A stretch of 58,982 nucleotides of DNA from Marivita geojedonensis (GCF_002115805.1 NZ_JFKC01000025.1:1-58982); one strand, 5' to 3'; shown: positions 43,521 to 55,701, counted from the stretch's first letter. The notes: generated by a model from the sequence alone, not told the origin. A program made the numbers and translations.

Positions 43521-46196
43521 TTATCCTCCCAAAACGGCTTCAGCGGCCTTGATTGCAGCCTCGGCGTTCTCGGCCGATGCACCGCCGCCCTGCGCCATGT
43601 CCGGACGGCCACCACCGCCCTTGCCACCCAATTCTGGCACGGCGGCCTTGACCAGATCAACGGCGGAAATCCGGTCCGTCAGATCCTGGGTCACGCCAGC
43701 CGCAACAGCCGCCTTGCCCCCGGTATCTGCGATCAGGAGCACCGCACCCGACCCGATCCGCGACTTGTGTTCGTCGATCAGCGGCGGCAGGTCCTTGCCC
43801 GATACGCCCGAAAGAACCTGCGCCATGAACTTCACACCGTTCACCTCGCGCGCCTCGGCTCCGCCGCCCTGCCCGGCGCCTCCGGCCATCGCCAGCTCGC
43901 GCCGCAGCTGCGCCACTTCATTGGACAGCGCCTTGCGCTCGTCCAGCAGCGCCCGCACCCGTGCCGGCACATCCATTGCCTGCGCCTTCAGCTCCAGCGC
44001 CACTTCAGCCAGTCGATGATCCTGCTCGGACAAGTAGCGGAACGCATCCGCCCCGGTCAGCGCCTCGATCCGGCGCACACCCGCGCTTGATGCGCTGTCG
44101 CCCAGTGTCACGAACACTCCGATATCGCCTGTGCGCCGTACATGCGTGCCGCCGCAGAGTTCCAGCGAATAGGTGTTACCATTGCTGCCCTTGCCCGAAC
44201 CCGACTGCGTCCCCATCGACACGACGCGCACTTCATCGCCGTATTTCTCGCCGAACAGCGCCTGCGCCCCGATGGCGCGGGCATCATCCGGCGTCATGAT
44301 ACGGGTTTCGACCGGCGCGTTCTGGCGGATGTAGTCGTTGACCTCGGCCTCGACCTTCCGCAGCTCGTCAAGCGTCAGCGCCTTGCCATGGCTGAAGTCA
44401 AACCGCAGCCGGTCCGGCGCGTTGAGCGAGCCCCGCTGCGCAACGTGATCGCCAAGCGCCCGGCGCAGCGCCTCGTGCAGAAGGTGCGTGGCCGAATGGT
44501 TGGCGCGGATCGCCGTGCGGCGTTTGTGGTCAACCTCGAGCTGGACCGCTTCGCCTTTCTTGAAGGTACCGCTCTTGACCGTGACGTGATGGGCAAACAC
44601 CTTGCCGCCCCCCATGCGCTGCGTATCGGTCACTTCGGCCTGATCGTCTTCGTTCTCCAGACGGCGCAGCCAGCCGGTGTCCCCGACCTGACCGCCGGCT
44701 TCGCCATAGAACGGGGTCTGGTTCAGAATGATCCAACCACTGTCCCCTTCGGCAAGTGCATCGACCACGGCCCCGTCCTTGACCAGAGCCACCATCTGCC
44801 CTTCAGCGGCTTCGGTGTCATAGCCAAGAAAGTCCGTCGCGCCGTGGGTTTCGGCAAGATCGAACCAGACCGCGGCATCCGCCGCTTCACCCGTGCCGGA
44901 CCACGCCGCGCGGGCCTTGGCCTTCTGTTCCGCCATCGCGGCATCAAACCCATCGGTATCGACCGTCCGCCCCTTTTCGCGCAGCGCGTCCTGTGTCAGA
45001 TCGAGCGGGAATCCGTAGGTGTCGTAGAGCTTGAACGCGGCTTCGCCTGGCAGAGGCGCGTCATCCGACAGCCCCGAAAGCTCGTCGTCCAACAGTTTCA
45101 GACCCCGGTCCAGCGTCTGCTTGAACCGTGTTTCCTCAAGCCGCAGCGTTTCCTCGATCAGCGCCTGCGCCCGCGGGAGTTCCGGATAGGCCGCCCCCAT
45201 CTGGCGCACCAGCGCGGGCACAAGTCGGTGCATCATCGGATCCTTCGCGCCAAGCAGATGCGCATGACGCATCGCCCGCCGCATGATCCGGCGCAGCACA
45301 TAGCCGCGCCCGTCATTCGACGGCATCACCCCATCCGCAATCAGGAACGAGGTCGAGCGCAGGTGATCCGCGATCACCCGGTGATGCGTCTTGCCCGGAC
45401 CGTCGGGATCGGTCGAAGACACATCCGCCGACGCTTCGATCAGCGCCCGCATCGTATCGGTGTCGTAGTTGTCATGGCTGCCCTGAAGCAGCGCTCCGAT
45501 CCGCTCCAGCCCCATGCCGGTGTCGATCGACTGCATGTCGAGCCCTTTCATCGAGCCATCTTCGAACTGCTCGTTCTGCATGAAAACGATGTTCCAGATC
45601 TCGATGAACCGGTCGCCGTCTTCTTCCGGGCTTCCCGGAGGGCCGCCCCAGATATGATCGCCGTGATCATAGAAGATCTCAGTGCAGGGGCCGCAGGGGC
45701 CGGTCGGGCCCATCTGCCAGAAATTGTCCGATGTGGCGATGCGGATGATCCGGCTTTCCGGCACACCGACCTTCTTCCAGATTTCGAATGCCTCGTCATC
45801 GGTGTGGTAGATCGTGACATACAGCCGGTCAGGCGACAGTTCGAAATGCTTGGTGATCAGTTCCCAGGCAAAGGGGATCGCCTCTTCCTTGAAGTAGTCG
45901 CCAAAGCTGAAATTCCCCAGCATTTCGAAGAACGTGTGGTGCCGCGCCGTGTAGCCGACATTGTCGAGGTCGTTGTGCTTGCCGCCCGCGCGCACACATT
46001 TCTGCGCTGTCGTCGCGCGCTTGTAGTCGCGGTGTTCAAGCCCGGTGAACAGGTTCTTGAACTGCACCATACCCGAGTTGGCGAACATCAGCGTCGGGTC
46101 ATTGCGCGGCACAAGCGGGCTCGAGGCAACTACCTCGTGGCCCTGTTTTTCGAAGTAATTCAGAAAGGTGGAGCGAATATCGTTCAGCGTGGGCAT
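43521..46196 (-). CDS. alaS: Alanyl-tRNA synthetase
   Basis: An 891-residue enzyme charging tRNA-Ala. The class II catalytic core (residues 1-460) starts [20 protein letters not shown] with [15 protein letters not shown]. The editing domain carries the zinc-binding HSATHLLH and [13 protein letters not shown] motifs. The C-terminal DHHA1 domain has [16 protein letters not shown] and [12 protein letters not shown]. Domain order and length are complete. DUF1330 follows immediately. recA lies upstream on the same strand, with a terminator between. Confidence 0.98.
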   Translation of the reverse strand: MPTLNDIRSTFLNYFEKQGHEVVASSPLVPRNDPTLMFANSGMVQFKNLFTGLEHRDYKRATTAQKCVRAGGKHNDLDNVGYTARHHTFFEMLGNFSFGDYFKEEAIPFAWELITKHFELSPDRLYVTIYHTDDEAFEIWKKVGVPESRIIRIATSDNFWQMGPTGPCGPCTEIFYDHGDHIWGGPPGSPEEDGDRFIEIWNIVFMQNEQFEDGSMKGLDMQSIDTGMGLERIGALLQGSHDNYDTDTMRALIEASADVSSTDPDGPGKTHHRVIADHLRSTSFLIADGVMPSNDGRGYVLRRIMRRAMRHAHLLGAKDPMMHRLVPALVRQMGAAYPELPRAQALIEETLRLEETRFKQTLDRGLKLLDDELSGLSDDAPLPGEAAFKLYDTYGFPLDLTQDALREKGRTVDTDGFDAAMAEQKAKARAAWSGTGEAADAAVWFDLAETHGATDFLGYDTEAAEGQMVALVKDGAVVDALAEGDSGWIILNQTPFYGEAGGQVGDTGWLRRLENEDDQAEVTDTQRMGGGKVFAHHVTVKSGTFKKGEAVQLEVDHKRRTAIRANHSATHLLHEALRRALGDHVAQRGSLNAPDRLRFDFSHGKALTLDELRKVEAEVNDYIRQNAPVETRIMTPDDARAIGAQALFGEKYGDEVRVVSMGTQSGSGKGSNGNTYSLELCGGTHVRRTGDIGVFVTLGDSASSAGVRRIEALTGADAFRYLSEQDHRLAEVALELKAQAMDVPARVRALLDERKALSNEVAQLRRELAMAGGAGQGGGAEAREVNGVKFMAQVLSGVSGKDLPPLIDEHKSRIGSGAVLLIADTGGKAAVAAGVTQDLTDRISAVDLVKAAVPELGGKGGGGRPDMAQGGGASAENAEAAIKAAEAVLGG

Positions 46197-46319
46197 GTAT
46201 GGACCTGACGTTGCAGCTGTTCTGTCACAGGCGGACCTGCGGCGGGCGTTTTCGGTTCGGCTTGAAATAGCCCCTGCTCAAGGGGCTGTCCACAGGATAG
46301 GACGTCCCAAAATGCAATC

Positions 46320-46341
46320 AGGGCAGCCCATGGGCTGCCCT
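46320..46341 (-). terminator. Perfect palindrome after recA
   Basis: GGGCAGCCCATGGGCTGCCC (46321-46340) is fully self-complementary, with one further A-T pair. It lies 55 bases beyond the recA stop on the minus strand, before alaS. The T-run after it on that strand is weak (TGATTGCATTTT). It probably ends recA transcription. Confidence 0.6.
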
Positions 46342-46395
46342 TCATCATTTGTTGCGCGGCTGGACCCTCGTCAGGTGGGCCACCCCGGTCCCGGA

Positions 46396-47475
46396 TCAGG
46401 AATCGTCCACCACGTCGTCGCCACCGCCATCGCTGTCGTCCATATGGAAATCCAAGCCATGCGCGGCGCGGATCTTGTCCTCGATCTCAAGCGCAATGCC
46501 GGTGTTTTCCTTCAGGAAGGTCTTGGCATTTTCCCGGCCCTGGCCAATGCGTTCATCGCCGTAGGAATACCAAGCGCCCGATTTTTCGACGACGCCTGCT
46601 TTCACGCCAAGATCGATCAGTTCCCCGGTCTTGGAGATGCCTTCGCCATACATGATGTCGAATTCCACCTGCTTGAACGGCGGGGCGACCTTGTTCTTGA
46701 CCACCTTCACCCGCGTGGCATTACCAACCACCTCATCGCGGTCCTTGATCGCACCGATCCGGCGAATATCGAGACGGACCGAGCTGTAGAACTTGAGAGC
46801 ATTGCCCCCGGTGGTGGTTTCGGGACTGCCGAACATCACACCGATCTTCATGCGAATCTGGTTGATGAAAATCACCATGCAGTTCGAGCGCGCGATCGAG
46901 CCGGTCAGCTTGCGCATCGCCTGGCTCATCAAACGGGCCTGCACGCCGACGCTGCTGTCACCCATGTCGCCTTCAAGCTCGGATTTCGGCGTCAGTGCCG
47001 CGACCGAGTCGACCACCACGAGGTTCACGGCCCCCGACCGGACCAGCGTATCGGTGATCTCCAGCGCCTGTTCGCCGGTATCGGGCTGAGAGATCAGCAG
47101 TTCATCCAGATCGACGCCCAGCTTCTTCGCATATTGCGGGTCAAGCGCGTGTTCCGCGTCCACAAAGGCGCAGACACCACCTTTTTTCTGTTCCTCAGCC
47201 ACGCAATGCAGCGTCAGCGTCGTTTTGCCCGAGCTTTCGGGACCATAAATCTCGATGATCCGGCCTTTCGGCAGACCACCGATTCCCAGCGCGATGTCGA
47301 GACCAAGAGATCCGGTCGAAGTGGCCTCGATGTCCCGGATGGCGTTTTCGCCGCCGAGTTTCATGATCGAACCCTTGCCGAACTGCCGTTCGATCTGGGC
47401 CAACGCCGAATCGAGGGCTTTCTGTTTGTTCGCGTCGCGCTTGCTGTCCATTGTCAGAAGATCTGCCGTTGCCAT
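46396..47475 (-). CDS. recA: Recombinase RecA
   Basis: A 359-residue recombinase for strand exchange and SOS signalling. It has the Walker [10 protein letters not shown], the LexA-coprotease and DNA loops in [20 protein letters not shown] and [14 protein letters not shown], and [15 protein letters not shown]. The acidic C-terminus is [13 protein letters not shown]. The start ATG is 51 bases from a GTTC-N7-GTTC LexA box. The length is usual. Confidence 0.98.
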   Translation of the reverse strand: MATADLLTMDSKRDANKQKALDSALAQIERQFGKGSIMKLGGENAIRDIEATSTGSLGLDIALGIGGLPKGRIIEIYGPESSGKTTLTLHCVAEEQKKGGVCAFVDAEHALDPQYAKKLGVDLDELLISQPDTGEQALEITDTLVRSGAVNLVVVDSVAALTPKSELEGDMGDSSVGVQARLMSQAMRKLTGSIARSNCMVIFINQIRMKIGVMFGSPETTTGGNALKFYSSVRLDIRRIGAIKDRDEVVGNATRVKVVKNKVAPPFKQVEFDIMYGEGISKTGELIDLGVKAGVVEKSGAWYSYGDERIGQGRENAKTFLKENTGIALEIEDKIRAAHGLDFHMDDSDGGGDDVVDDS

Positions 47476-47526
47476 TGCTTTTGATCCTTATTCCACACCC
47501 GGTGCAGGGCGGCAATTGCTGCTTTC

Positions 47527-47541
47527 GTTCACCTCTTGTTC
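47527..47541 (-). promoter_or_regulatory. LexA (SOS) box upstream of recA
   Basis: GTTC, seven bases (ACCTCTT), then GTTC matches the alphaproteobacterial LexA operator exactly. It lies 52 bases before the recA start codon, a position expected for SOS repression. Confidence 0.8.
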
Positions 47542-47649
47542 TCACATCTTATGAGATCAAAACGCGAACATTTCAACTTTTAATTTCAGTCTCAGTGTTG
47601 CGCGGGTTGGTTAAGGAGTGGTTTATGGCCGTGCGGACAAACCGGGGTG

Positions 47650-48267
47650 ATGGGCATGTTGGTATTCTGGAATGAACGGCTGGTGCTGTTGTCGGTGCCG
47701 AAAACCGGGACCCATGCCTACAGTCAGGCGCTCGGTCCGCGCGCGTCGATGGTGGTGAGCGATCCGCCCGAGCTCAAACATGCGCCGGTCTATCGTTACA
47801 ACCGGTTCTTTCGCCCCATGTTTGAAAAAATGGGCGCAGAGCAGATGGATCTGGTCGCCGTTATCCGCGAACCTCTGAGCTGGCTCGGAAGCTGGTACCG
47901 CTACCGTCAACGCTCCGCGCTTGATGGGCGGCCTGCCTCGACCCGGGGCATGTGTTTCGATGCTTTTCTGACGGCCGCCTGCGCAGAGACGCCGCCTGCC
48001 TTCGCCAACACGGGATCGCAGGCGAAATTCGTGGAACCGCGTCCGAACGGCACGGCTGTGCGGCATCTGTTTCGCTACGAGGATCAGCCCGGCCTCCAAC
48101 GGTTTCTGTCCGACCGGCTTGGTCCCCTGCCCGACATCCCCTCGGTGAATGTCTCCCCGCGGCAGGATCTTTCCGTAACGCCGGAGACCGAAAGCCTTGT
48201 GCGCAGGCGTCGCGCCGACGACTTTGCGCTGTGGGATTCGATCCCCGTTGGGGGTCTGCACCTCTGA
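47650..48267 (+). CDS. Small sulfotransferase-like protein
   Basis: A 205-residue protein with the two PAPS-binding elements of the sulfotransferase P-loop fold. They are the 5'-phosphosulfate loop in LLSVPKTGTHAYSQAL (PKTGT) and the 3'-phosphate motif in VIREPLSWLGSWYRYR. The length is short for the family. Substrate is unknown; such genes in roseobacters have been annotated as conserved hypothetical. The start is ATG at 47650 (47656 and GTG 47647 are alternatives). A 16-codon upstream frame (47625-47675), with an ideal AAGGAG site, overlaps this start. Confidence 0.75.
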   Translation: MGMLVFWNERLVLLSVPKTGTHAYSQALGPRASMVVSDPPELKHAPVYRYNRFFRPMFEKMGAEQMDLVAVIREPLSWLGSWYRYRQRSALDGRPASTRGMCFDAFLTAACAETPPAFANTGSQAKFVEPRPNGTAVRHLFRYEDQPGLQRFLSDRLGPLPDIPSVNVSPRQDLSVTPETESLVRRRRADDFALWDSIPVGGLHL

Positions 48268-48281
48268 AGACCACGCAGAAT

Positions 48282-50603
48282 CTAGGCCTCGACGACCAGC
48301 TCCGGCACCGTCGCACCGGACTCGAGCTGCTGGCTGACAATCGCGGTCAGGTCATTCAGGGAAAACGGTTTCGCGAGAAACGCCGACGCCTCGATGCGCG
48401 CGCCTTGGGATTTGAAAACATCTTCGGCATAGCCTGACATGAAGACAACCGGTACGTCAGGGCGGTCCGCACGCGCCTTGCGCACCCAGCTGGGCCCGTC
48501 GAGGCCTGGCATCACGACATCGGTCACGAAGACGTCGACCTTCAGGTCGTGGTCCCGAAGCAGGTCGAGCGCATGTTCGGCGCTGCTTGCCTCGATGACC
48601 TTGAACCCGCGATGTTCGAGTGCGCGCGACGCGAATGCCCGAACCGGTGCTTCATCCTCGACCAGCAGAACGACTCCGCCACCGATCCGTGAGGTTGCGG
48701 GCTTCGGTTTGCTCACCGGGGCCTCAACCAGCGGCACCGGTTCTTCGCAAACCGGGAACATCAGGGTAAAGACGCTGCCCTTGCCCACCGTGCTGTCCAA
48801 AAAGATGAACCCGCCGGTCTGTTTGACGATGCCGTAAACGGTGGACAGCCCGAGGCCCGTGCCTTCGCCCGTGCGTTTTGTGGTGTAGAACGGCTCGAAC
48901 ACCTTTTCGAGCTTGTCGGCGGGAATGCCTTTGCCCTCATCCTGGACCCGCACCAGCACATACCGCCCGGCGGGCACCTTTGCCCGGCCGTTCTTCATGC
49001 CTCTGTCCAGTACCCGTTCATCGGTTTCGATCAGGATCGTACCGCCCCGCGTCATGGCATCGCGGGCATTGACCACGAGGTTCATGATCACCTGTTCCAA
49101 CTGCCGCTTGTCGGCCCGGATCGAGGGTAGATTGGGGTTCTGGCGCAGCTCAAGCGCCACTTTCTCACCCACAAGCCTGTTCAGCAGATGTGTCAGATCC
49201 GACAGGATATCCCGCAGATCAAGACGCTCGGGGCGCAGAGTCTGTTTGCGCGAAAAGGCCAGAAGCTGCCCCACCAGACCCGCCGCACGATTTGCGTTCT
49301 GATGGATCTGGATCAGGTCGGCATATTCCGGATCACCCTGATCATGCCTGAGAAGAAGCAGGTCACAATGCCCGGATATTGCCGTCAGCAGGTTGTTGAA
49401 ATCATGCGCGACACCACCGGCAAGCTGCCCGATCGCCTGCATTTTCTGGCTTTGGACGAATTGCGCCTCAAGGCTTTTCAGTTCGGTTGCGTCATTCAGC
49501 ACGGCAACCAGACAGGTTTTCCCGTTCTCGACCACGCGCGTGAGCGTGACCTGAACGAACACCTCCTGATCGGATCGCGTCAGACGCAGGAATTCAGACC
49601 TCGCCAAGCCTTTTCCGGTCGCCGCGTCAGCCAGCCAGTCGGGGATGGAACGGCCAAGCCCTTCCATGAGGTCCGACAGATTGCGGTCCTCGTCGCGGGT
49701 CGCATGAAGCAGCTCGCGCGCGCTTCGGTTCGACTGAGCGATCACGCCCTCGGGCGTGACCTTGAGCAACGGCACCGGCAAGGCATCGAACCCGGCATCC
49801 TCACCCGCGCCGGAGCCTTCAGCCCCGGCGGGTATCAGAACCACCTCTTCCCGTCCCAGACCGGCATCATGCAGGGTGAGCGTATACTCCTGTTGACTGT
49901 CGGATCGCAGGTGATGAACCTGTCCGGGTCGCAGCGGCATATCCTCGATCAGATCGTCAATCTGCCGGATACGCCCCCCGGCCAGCGCACGCGCCGCCGG
50001 ATTCATCCAAAGGACCGTGCCACCCCGACCCATGGTCAGAGCCGGATACTGAACCTTGCCACTTCCGGGCGACCGGTCTTCGTCAAAAACCTCCAACCGC
50101 CACATCAGCGCGTCGGGACCGACCTGATGCGCTGACAGCCGGAGGTGCTTGTCGGGCAGCACAACTTTTTCCGACGCGATGCCATCGATCAGTGCCGCGG
50201 ACTGAACGCGGTGAATCAACCCGGAAGCATCGGCCACATAACGGCCCACAAGCATCGCAAGGCTTTGCCCATCACCCGCCCTTAAAGTCTTTGCCGCCAC
50301 GCGGTTTACCCGCAGAACCGCCCCTGCGTGATTGGCAAGAACACAGGCGGCTACATCATGTTCGACGAGCAACGACATGGTATCAAATGCTTTTCGGCCA
50401 GCGTGGTGTTTTATCCCCTGAAGCAGAAGCATCGCAAATGCGAGCCCGCCAAAGCCCAACCCTGCGGCCCCGAAACCGGTGCGCAGGGCGGGATGCGTGG
50501 CAACGGACCACAGCACACCGCACAGCGCGGCAAACCCCAGCAGGACCGCCCCTGTAGACAAAGGGCGGGTCGGGGTTGTGGCAGCTCGGTCTGAAAAGGC
50601 CAT
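48282..50603 (-). CDS. cckA: Hybrid histidine kinase CckA
   Basis: A 773-residue kinase with two N-terminal membrane helices (about 15-65), two or more PAS-like regions (about 85-375), then HisKA with the phospho-acceptor His in [20 protein letters not shown]. HATPase follows ([31 protein letters not shown]), then a C-terminal receiver with Asp in [13 protein letters not shown]. This is the CckA layout; CckA phosphorylates CtrA and CpdR through ChpT. ATG at 50603 ([11 protein letters not shown]) after GAGGA is preferred over the frame start at 50636. A CtrA-type box lies 49 bases upstream. Confidence 0.93.
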   Translation of the reverse strand: MAFSDRAATTPTRPLSTGAVLLGFAALCGVLWSVATHPALRTGFGAAGLGFGGLAFAMLLLQGIKHHAGRKAFDTMSLLVEHDVAACVLANHAGAVLRVNRVAAKTLRAGDGQSLAMLVGRYVADASGLIHRVQSAALIDGIASEKVVLPDKHLRLSAHQVGPDALMWRLEVFDEDRSPGSGKVQYPALTMGRGGTVLWMNPAARALAGGRIRQIDDLIEDMPLRPGQVHHLRSDSQQEYTLTLHDAGLGREEVVLIPAGAEGSGAGEDAGFDALPVPLLKVTPEGVIAQSNRSARELLHATRDEDRNLSDLMEGLGRSIPDWLADAATGKGLARSEFLRLTRSDQEVFVQVTLTRVVENGKTCLVAVLNDATELKSLEAQFVQSQKMQAIGQLAGGVAHDFNNLLTAISGHCDLLLLRHDQGDPEYADLIQIHQNANRAAGLVGQLLAFSRKQTLRPERLDLRDILSDLTHLLNRLVGEKVALELRQNPNLPSIRADKRQLEQVIMNLVVNARDAMTRGGTILIETDERVLDRGMKNGRAKVPAGRYVLVRVQDEGKGIPADKLEKVFEPFYTTKRTGEGTGLGLSTVYGIVKQTGGFIFLDSTVGKGSVFTLMFPVCEEPVPLVEAPVSKPKPATSRIGGGVVLLVEDEAPVRAFASRALEHRGFKVIEASSAEHALDLLRDHDLKVDVFVTDVVMPGLDGPSWVRKARADRPDVPVVFMSGYAEDVFKSQGARIEASAFLAKPFSLNDLTAIVSQQLESGATVPELVVEA

Positions 50604-50651
50604 CAAGCAGGTCCTCGGGACGTCGGTTCCCGCCATATGACCGCAAGAGGA

Positions 50652-50666
50652 TTAAGCGACACTTAA
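50652..50666. promoter_or_regulatory. CtrA-like box upstream of cckA
   Basis: TTAA, seven bases (GCGACAC), then TTAA: a CtrA-type full site, with a following G instead of the consensus C. It lies in the 88-base gap between rsmB and cckA, 49 bases before the cckA start. It suggests that CtrA may act on its own upstream kinase gene. Confidence 0.45.
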
Positions 50667-50691
50667 GATGGAAACACGTATAGGTTGTATT

Positions 50692-51849
50692 TCACATCCC
50701 GCGGCGGGTCAATATCGCGACGAAAAACCCGTCCCCGCCCGTTTCAAAGCCAAAGCGCTGCTGTCGCTGGCACGTCCAATCGGGATGAGATGCCAGAAAG
50801 GCCTCCACCTGATCCTCGTTTTCGCGACTCAGGACAGAGCACGTCGCGTATACAAGCACCCCGCCCTCTGCGACCAGACCCGTGACCTCCGCAAGGATCT
50901 CCTTCTGGATCTCCGTCAGGCGGTCAAGACGCTCCAGCGTCAGGGTCCATTTCCCTTCCGGGGCGCGCCGCCACGATCCGCTCCCGGAACAGGGAACATC
51001 GCACAGAACCACATCAAAGGGACCGACAGGCTTTTGTGTCAGCGTGACATCCGCCCCGGCCCGCGCGGCCCGTGCAGGCAGATCCGACATGCGTTTCGGG
51101 TCGGCATCATGCGCCACAACCGGCCCTTTCAGCCGCGCTGCCAACGCAAGCGTCTTGCCGCCTCCACCGGCGCAGTAATCCAGCGCCGACATTCCCGGCT
51201 CCAGCGGGATCGCGTCGACAACTGCCTGACTGGACAGGTCCTGTAACTCGACCAGACCCGAGCGAAACGCCTCGGATTGAGCAATCCTGCGTGCGCCTTC
51301 CGTGACCTCAAGCGCGGTTTCCGATAGGGCGTGCGGCACGGTCCCGATGCCCTCTGCGGCCAACGCGTTCTGCGCAGCGGAACGGTCCGCCCTGAGTGTA
51401 TTGACCCTCAGAAACACGGGCGCGCGGTGACGCAACGCCTCACCCATCGCATCAAGTTCGCCAGGCACATCTCTGTTAAATAGATCAAAGAGCCAATCCG
51501 AAAGATCCATCGCAACGGCGCCGTCCGGGGTATCTCCCGCCGCACGCTCCGCGTCGGTCAACGCGGCCAGCGCGTACCCGTCACCTGTGAAAACGGTCTC
51601 CGGATCTTCACCGATCTGCCGCAACCGGCCCAGCACCCGCGCGCGCCCAGTCGCCCCACCGCCCAAAGCGGCGGTGCTGCGCCAGCAGCGCAGGATATCA
51701 AACACATGATCGCGGATCGCCGCACGGTCCTTGGACCCGGCAAACCGCGACTTCCGCGCCCAGGTGGTCAGCGCTTTTTCAGCCGGTTCCCCCGCCCCGA
51801 TCTGGTCGAGAATATCAGCGGCGGCAGCCCATCGTGCGGCAGGTGTCAT
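50692..51849 (-). CDS. RsmB-family rRNA/RNA cytosine methyltransferase
   Basis: A 385-residue SAM-dependent RNA m5C methyltransferase of the RsmB/NOP2 family. The SAM site is LDYCAGGGGKTLALAARLKG. The two catalytic cysteines are in DVPCSGSGSWRRAPEGKW and VYATCSVLSRENEDQV. The N-terminal helical NusB-like part (about 1-130) is shortened compared with E. coli RsmB (429 residues). Target rRNA position is not certain. It is 18 bases after the guaB stop, in one operon, and 88 bases before cckA. Confidence 0.9.
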   Translation of the reverse strand: MTPAARWAAAADILDQIGAGEPAEKALTTWARKSRFAGSKDRAAIRDHVFDILRCWRSTAALGGGATGRARVLGRLRQIGEDPETVFTGDGYALAALTDAERAAGDTPDGAVAMDLSDWLFDLFNRDVPGELDAMGEALRHRAPVFLRVNTLRADRSAAQNALAAEGIGTVPHALSETALEVTEGARRIAQSEAFRSGLVELQDLSSQAVVDAIPLEPGMSALDYCAGGGGKTLALAARLKGPVVAHDADPKRMSDLPARAARAGADVTLTQKPVGPFDVVLCDVPCSGSGSWRRAPEGKWTLTLERLDRLTEIQKEILAEVTGLVAEGGVLVYATCSVLSRENEDQVEAFLASHPDWTCQRQQRFGFETGGDGFFVAILTRRGM

Positions 51850-51867
51850 GCGATCAGCACAGGCAGA

Positions 51868-53343
<1,476 letters not shown>

Positions 53344-53453
53344 TTAGGCACGTCCCTATTGCACGGGTTGCCCTTGGGGGAAAGCCCCAATCGGCTCTTT
53401 ACGGCTGCGTGCCGCTGCCTCAGTCTGCGGGCAACGCAAGAGGAGCGACACCC

Positions 53454-54413
53454 ATGGCACATGGATACGAGGCGGGACGCCTGAACCTGCCCTTCACCGG
53501 CATCTGCACCTTCGGCCGCAACCCATACATGGCGGACTGGACCAGCATCGACGCCGATGTGGCGATCCTTGGCGCGCCCTTCGACGCGGGCACCCAATGG
53601 CGCGCAGGCGCGCGGTTCGGCCCGCGTGGGGTGCGCGAGGCCTCGACGCTCTTCAGCTTTGGCCATGCCGGGGCCTATGACCACGAGGACGACGCGACCT
53701 ATCTGGCGGACACGCGCATTGTCGATCTGGGCGATGCCGACATCGTGCACACGGACACGGTGCAGAGCCACGCCAATATCCGCAAAGGCGTCGAAGCGAT
53801 CCGCGCTGCCGGTGCATTGCCTGTCGTGATCGGTGGGGACCATTCGATCAACATTCCCTGCATCGACGCGTTTGAAGGTGCAGAGCCGTTCCACATTCTT
53901 CAGATCGACGCGCATCTGGATTTCGTCGATGAACGTCACGGCGTGCGCAACGGCCACGGCAACCCGATGCGCCGGGCCTCCGAAAAAGCGTGGGTCAGCG
54001 GCATGACCCAAGTGGGCATCCGCAATGTCAGTTCGACTGCACGGGAAGGCTATGAGGACGCCCGTGGCCGCGGCTCGGACATTCTGTCGGTGCGGCAGGC
54101 CCGCAAGCTCGGCCCCGAAGGCGTGGCGAACCGCCTGCCCCAGGGCGCGCCCGTCTACATCACCATCGACATCGACGCTTTCTGCCTGTCGATTGCACCG
54201 GGCACCGGCACGCCGAGCCATGGCGGGTTCCTCTATTACGACGTGCTGGAACTGCTGCAGCAGGTGGCCAACCGGCACGAGATCGTCGGCATCGACCTTG
54301 TCGAAGTAGCTCCGGATTACGACCCGACAGGTTCAACCTCGATCCTGGCCGCACAGGTGCTCATGAACCTGCTCGGCTTCATCTTCCATGCCCGATCCCT
54401 GCGCGGCACCTGA
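53454..54413 (+). CDS. Ureohydrolase (agmatinase/guanidino-acid hydrolase family)
   Basis: A 319-residue member of the arginase/agmatinase family, which hydrolyses guanidino compounds to urea using two Mn2+ or other divalent ions. Metal ligands are seen in IGGDHSINIP, DAHLDFVD and ITIDIDAFCLSIAPGTGTP. In this last motif the usual D-P after the second Asp is Cys-Leu, which departs from the family pattern. The substrate (agmatine, guanidinobutyrate or another) is open. AGAGGAG before ATG fixes the start; the open frame begins 45 bases earlier. A class III CoA transferase follows. Confidence 0.85.
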   Translation: MAHGYEAGRLNLPFTGICTFGRNPYMADWTSIDADVAILGAPFDAGTQWRAGARFGPRGVREASTLFSFGHAGAYDHEDDATYLADTRIVDLGDADIVHTDTVQSHANIRKGVEAIRAAGALPVVIGGDHSINIPCIDAFEGAEPFHILQIDAHLDFVDERHGVRNGHGNPMRRASEKAWVSGMTQVGIRNVSSTAREGYEDARGRGSDILSVRQARKLGPEGVANRLPQGAPVYITIDIDAFCLSIAPGTGTPSHGGFLYYDVLELLQQVANRHEIVGIDLVEVAPDYDPTGSTSILAAQVLMNLLGFIFHARSLRGT

Positions 54414-54510
54414 TGAGACCTGCCGGGTTTCCGCCGAAAGGACATGGTGTTGTTGCACTTCGGTGCGGGGATGCCTTCACTAGGGAAAACTCCGACTCGA
54501 CAGGCTCCCC

Positions 54511-55662
54511 ATGACGAAACCGCTTTCCGGCATCACAATCCTTGATCTCACGCACGTGCTGGCGGGACCGTTCTGTTCCATGACGCTGTGTGACCTTGGC
54601 GCGGACGTGATCAAGGTTGAACGTCCCGGCACCGGCGACGACACCCGCGCCTTCCCCCCCTTTGCAAACGGCAAATCCGCCTATTTTGCCGCCATCAATC
54701 ACGGCAAGAAATCGATCGCGCTCGACCTCAAATCCGAGGCGGACCGCGCGATTTTCGCACGTCTGCTGGCGCGCGCCGATGTGATCCTCGAAAACTACCG
54801 CCCCGGCGTGATGGAGCGCATGGGCTATGGCTGGGAAACACTGCACGCCGAGTATCCCCGGTTGATCTACGGCGCGGTCTCGGGCTTTGGCCACACCGGA
54901 CCCGAGGCCAAGCGCCCCGCCTATGACATGGTGGTGCAGGCGCGCGGCGGTGTGATGTCGATCACCGGCGAAAAAGACCGCGATCCGGTGCGTGTCGGAG
55001 CGTCCATCGGGGATATCGTGGCGGGGATGTTCCTCTGCCAGGGGGTACTTGCGGCGCTGATGGACCGGGAGCGCACCGGCAAAGGACGGAAAGTGGACGT
55101 GTCGATGCTCGACTCGCAGCTTGCGATCCTCGAACACGCCATCGCCATCACCACCGTAACGGGCAACCCGCCTGCCCCAACCGGCGCGCGTCATCCGTCG
55201 ATTGCTCCGTTTGAGACCTTCCACGCCTCGGACGGGCTGTTCGTAATTGCGGCGGGAAATGACGCATTGTTCGAAAAGCTCTGCGTGGCATTGGACCTTC
55301 CGCTGTCGGATGACCCGCGCTTTGCCACCAACCCGGCCCGGGTCGAGAACGCCCGCCTGCTGAAACGTCTGATCGAGGCCGTGACCATCGACAGGACGCG
55401 GTCGCACTGGATTGCCAAACTGGGTGCGGCGGGGATCCCGAGCGGACCGATCCAGAACGTCGAACAAGTGCTGCGTGACCCACAGATTCTGGCGCGGAAC
55501 ATGGTGGTGGATGTGCTCGACCGCAACGGACGTCCGGCCTTCAAGGCGGCCGGCAACCCGATCAAGCTCAGCGGTATGGCCGACCCGACTGTGCGCCCCG
55601 CCGCACCGGATCTCGACGGTGATCGGGGTGAAATCCTGCGCTGGCTTGAGGACAAGGGCTAA
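54511..55662 (+). CDS. Class III CoA transferase (CaiB/BaiF family)
   Basis: A 383-residue CoA transferase of the formyl-CoA/carnitine-CoA type, which moves CoA between acyl acids through an aspartyl anhydride. The catalytic Asp is probably in AYDMVVQARGGVMSITGE (Asp of YDMVVQA). Other features are LDLTHVLAGPFCSMTLCDLG, ADVIKVERPGTGDDTR and ASIGDIVAGMF. The substrate is unknown. The start lies 97 bases after the ureohydrolase stop; a joint pathway is possible but not shown. Tandem hairpins follow the stop. Confidence 0.92.
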   Translation: MTKPLSGITILDLTHVLAGPFCSMTLCDLGADVIKVERPGTGDDTRAFPPFANGKSAYFAAINHGKKSIALDLKSEADRAIFARLLARADVILENYRPGVMERMGYGWETLHAEYPRLIYGAVSGFGHTGPEAKRPAYDMVVQARGGVMSITGEKDRDPVRVGASIGDIVAGMFLCQGVLAALMDRERTGKGRKVDVSMLDSQLAILEHAIAITTVTGNPPAPTGARHPSIAPFETFHASDGLFVIAAGNDALFEKLCVALDLPLSDDPRFATNPARVENARLLKRLIEAVTIDRTRSHWIAKLGAAGIPSGPIQNVEQVLRDPQILARNMVVDVLDRNGRPAFKAAGNPIKLSGMADPTVRPAAPDLDGDRGEILRWLEDKG

Positions 55663-55701
55663 GCCCATTGGAACGGGCTTCAAGGCCATTCGAATGGCCT
55701 T
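55661..55701 (+). terminator. Two tandem hairpins after the CoA transferase
   Basis: AAGCCC/GGGCTT (55661-55666 with 55675-55680) is followed directly by the perfect palindrome AAGGCCATTCGAATGGCCTT (55682-55701) and then TTCCC. The two back-to-back stems begin in the stop codon itself. Termination or transcript-end protection is the likely role. Confidence 0.6.

Noticed and set aside
44142-46208. 688-codon plus-strand frame across alaS
   Set aside because: Fully antisense to alaS, which has all catalytic and editing motifs; composition is Arg/His-rich as expected of a shadow frame.
47600-47630. CtrA box before the sulfotransferase-like gene
   Set aside because: GTTAA with a seven-base gap is followed by TTTA, not TTAA, so it is only a near match.
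49188-50135. 315-codon plus-strand frame inside cckA
   Set aside because: Antisense to the kinase and PAS domains; no recognisable domain.
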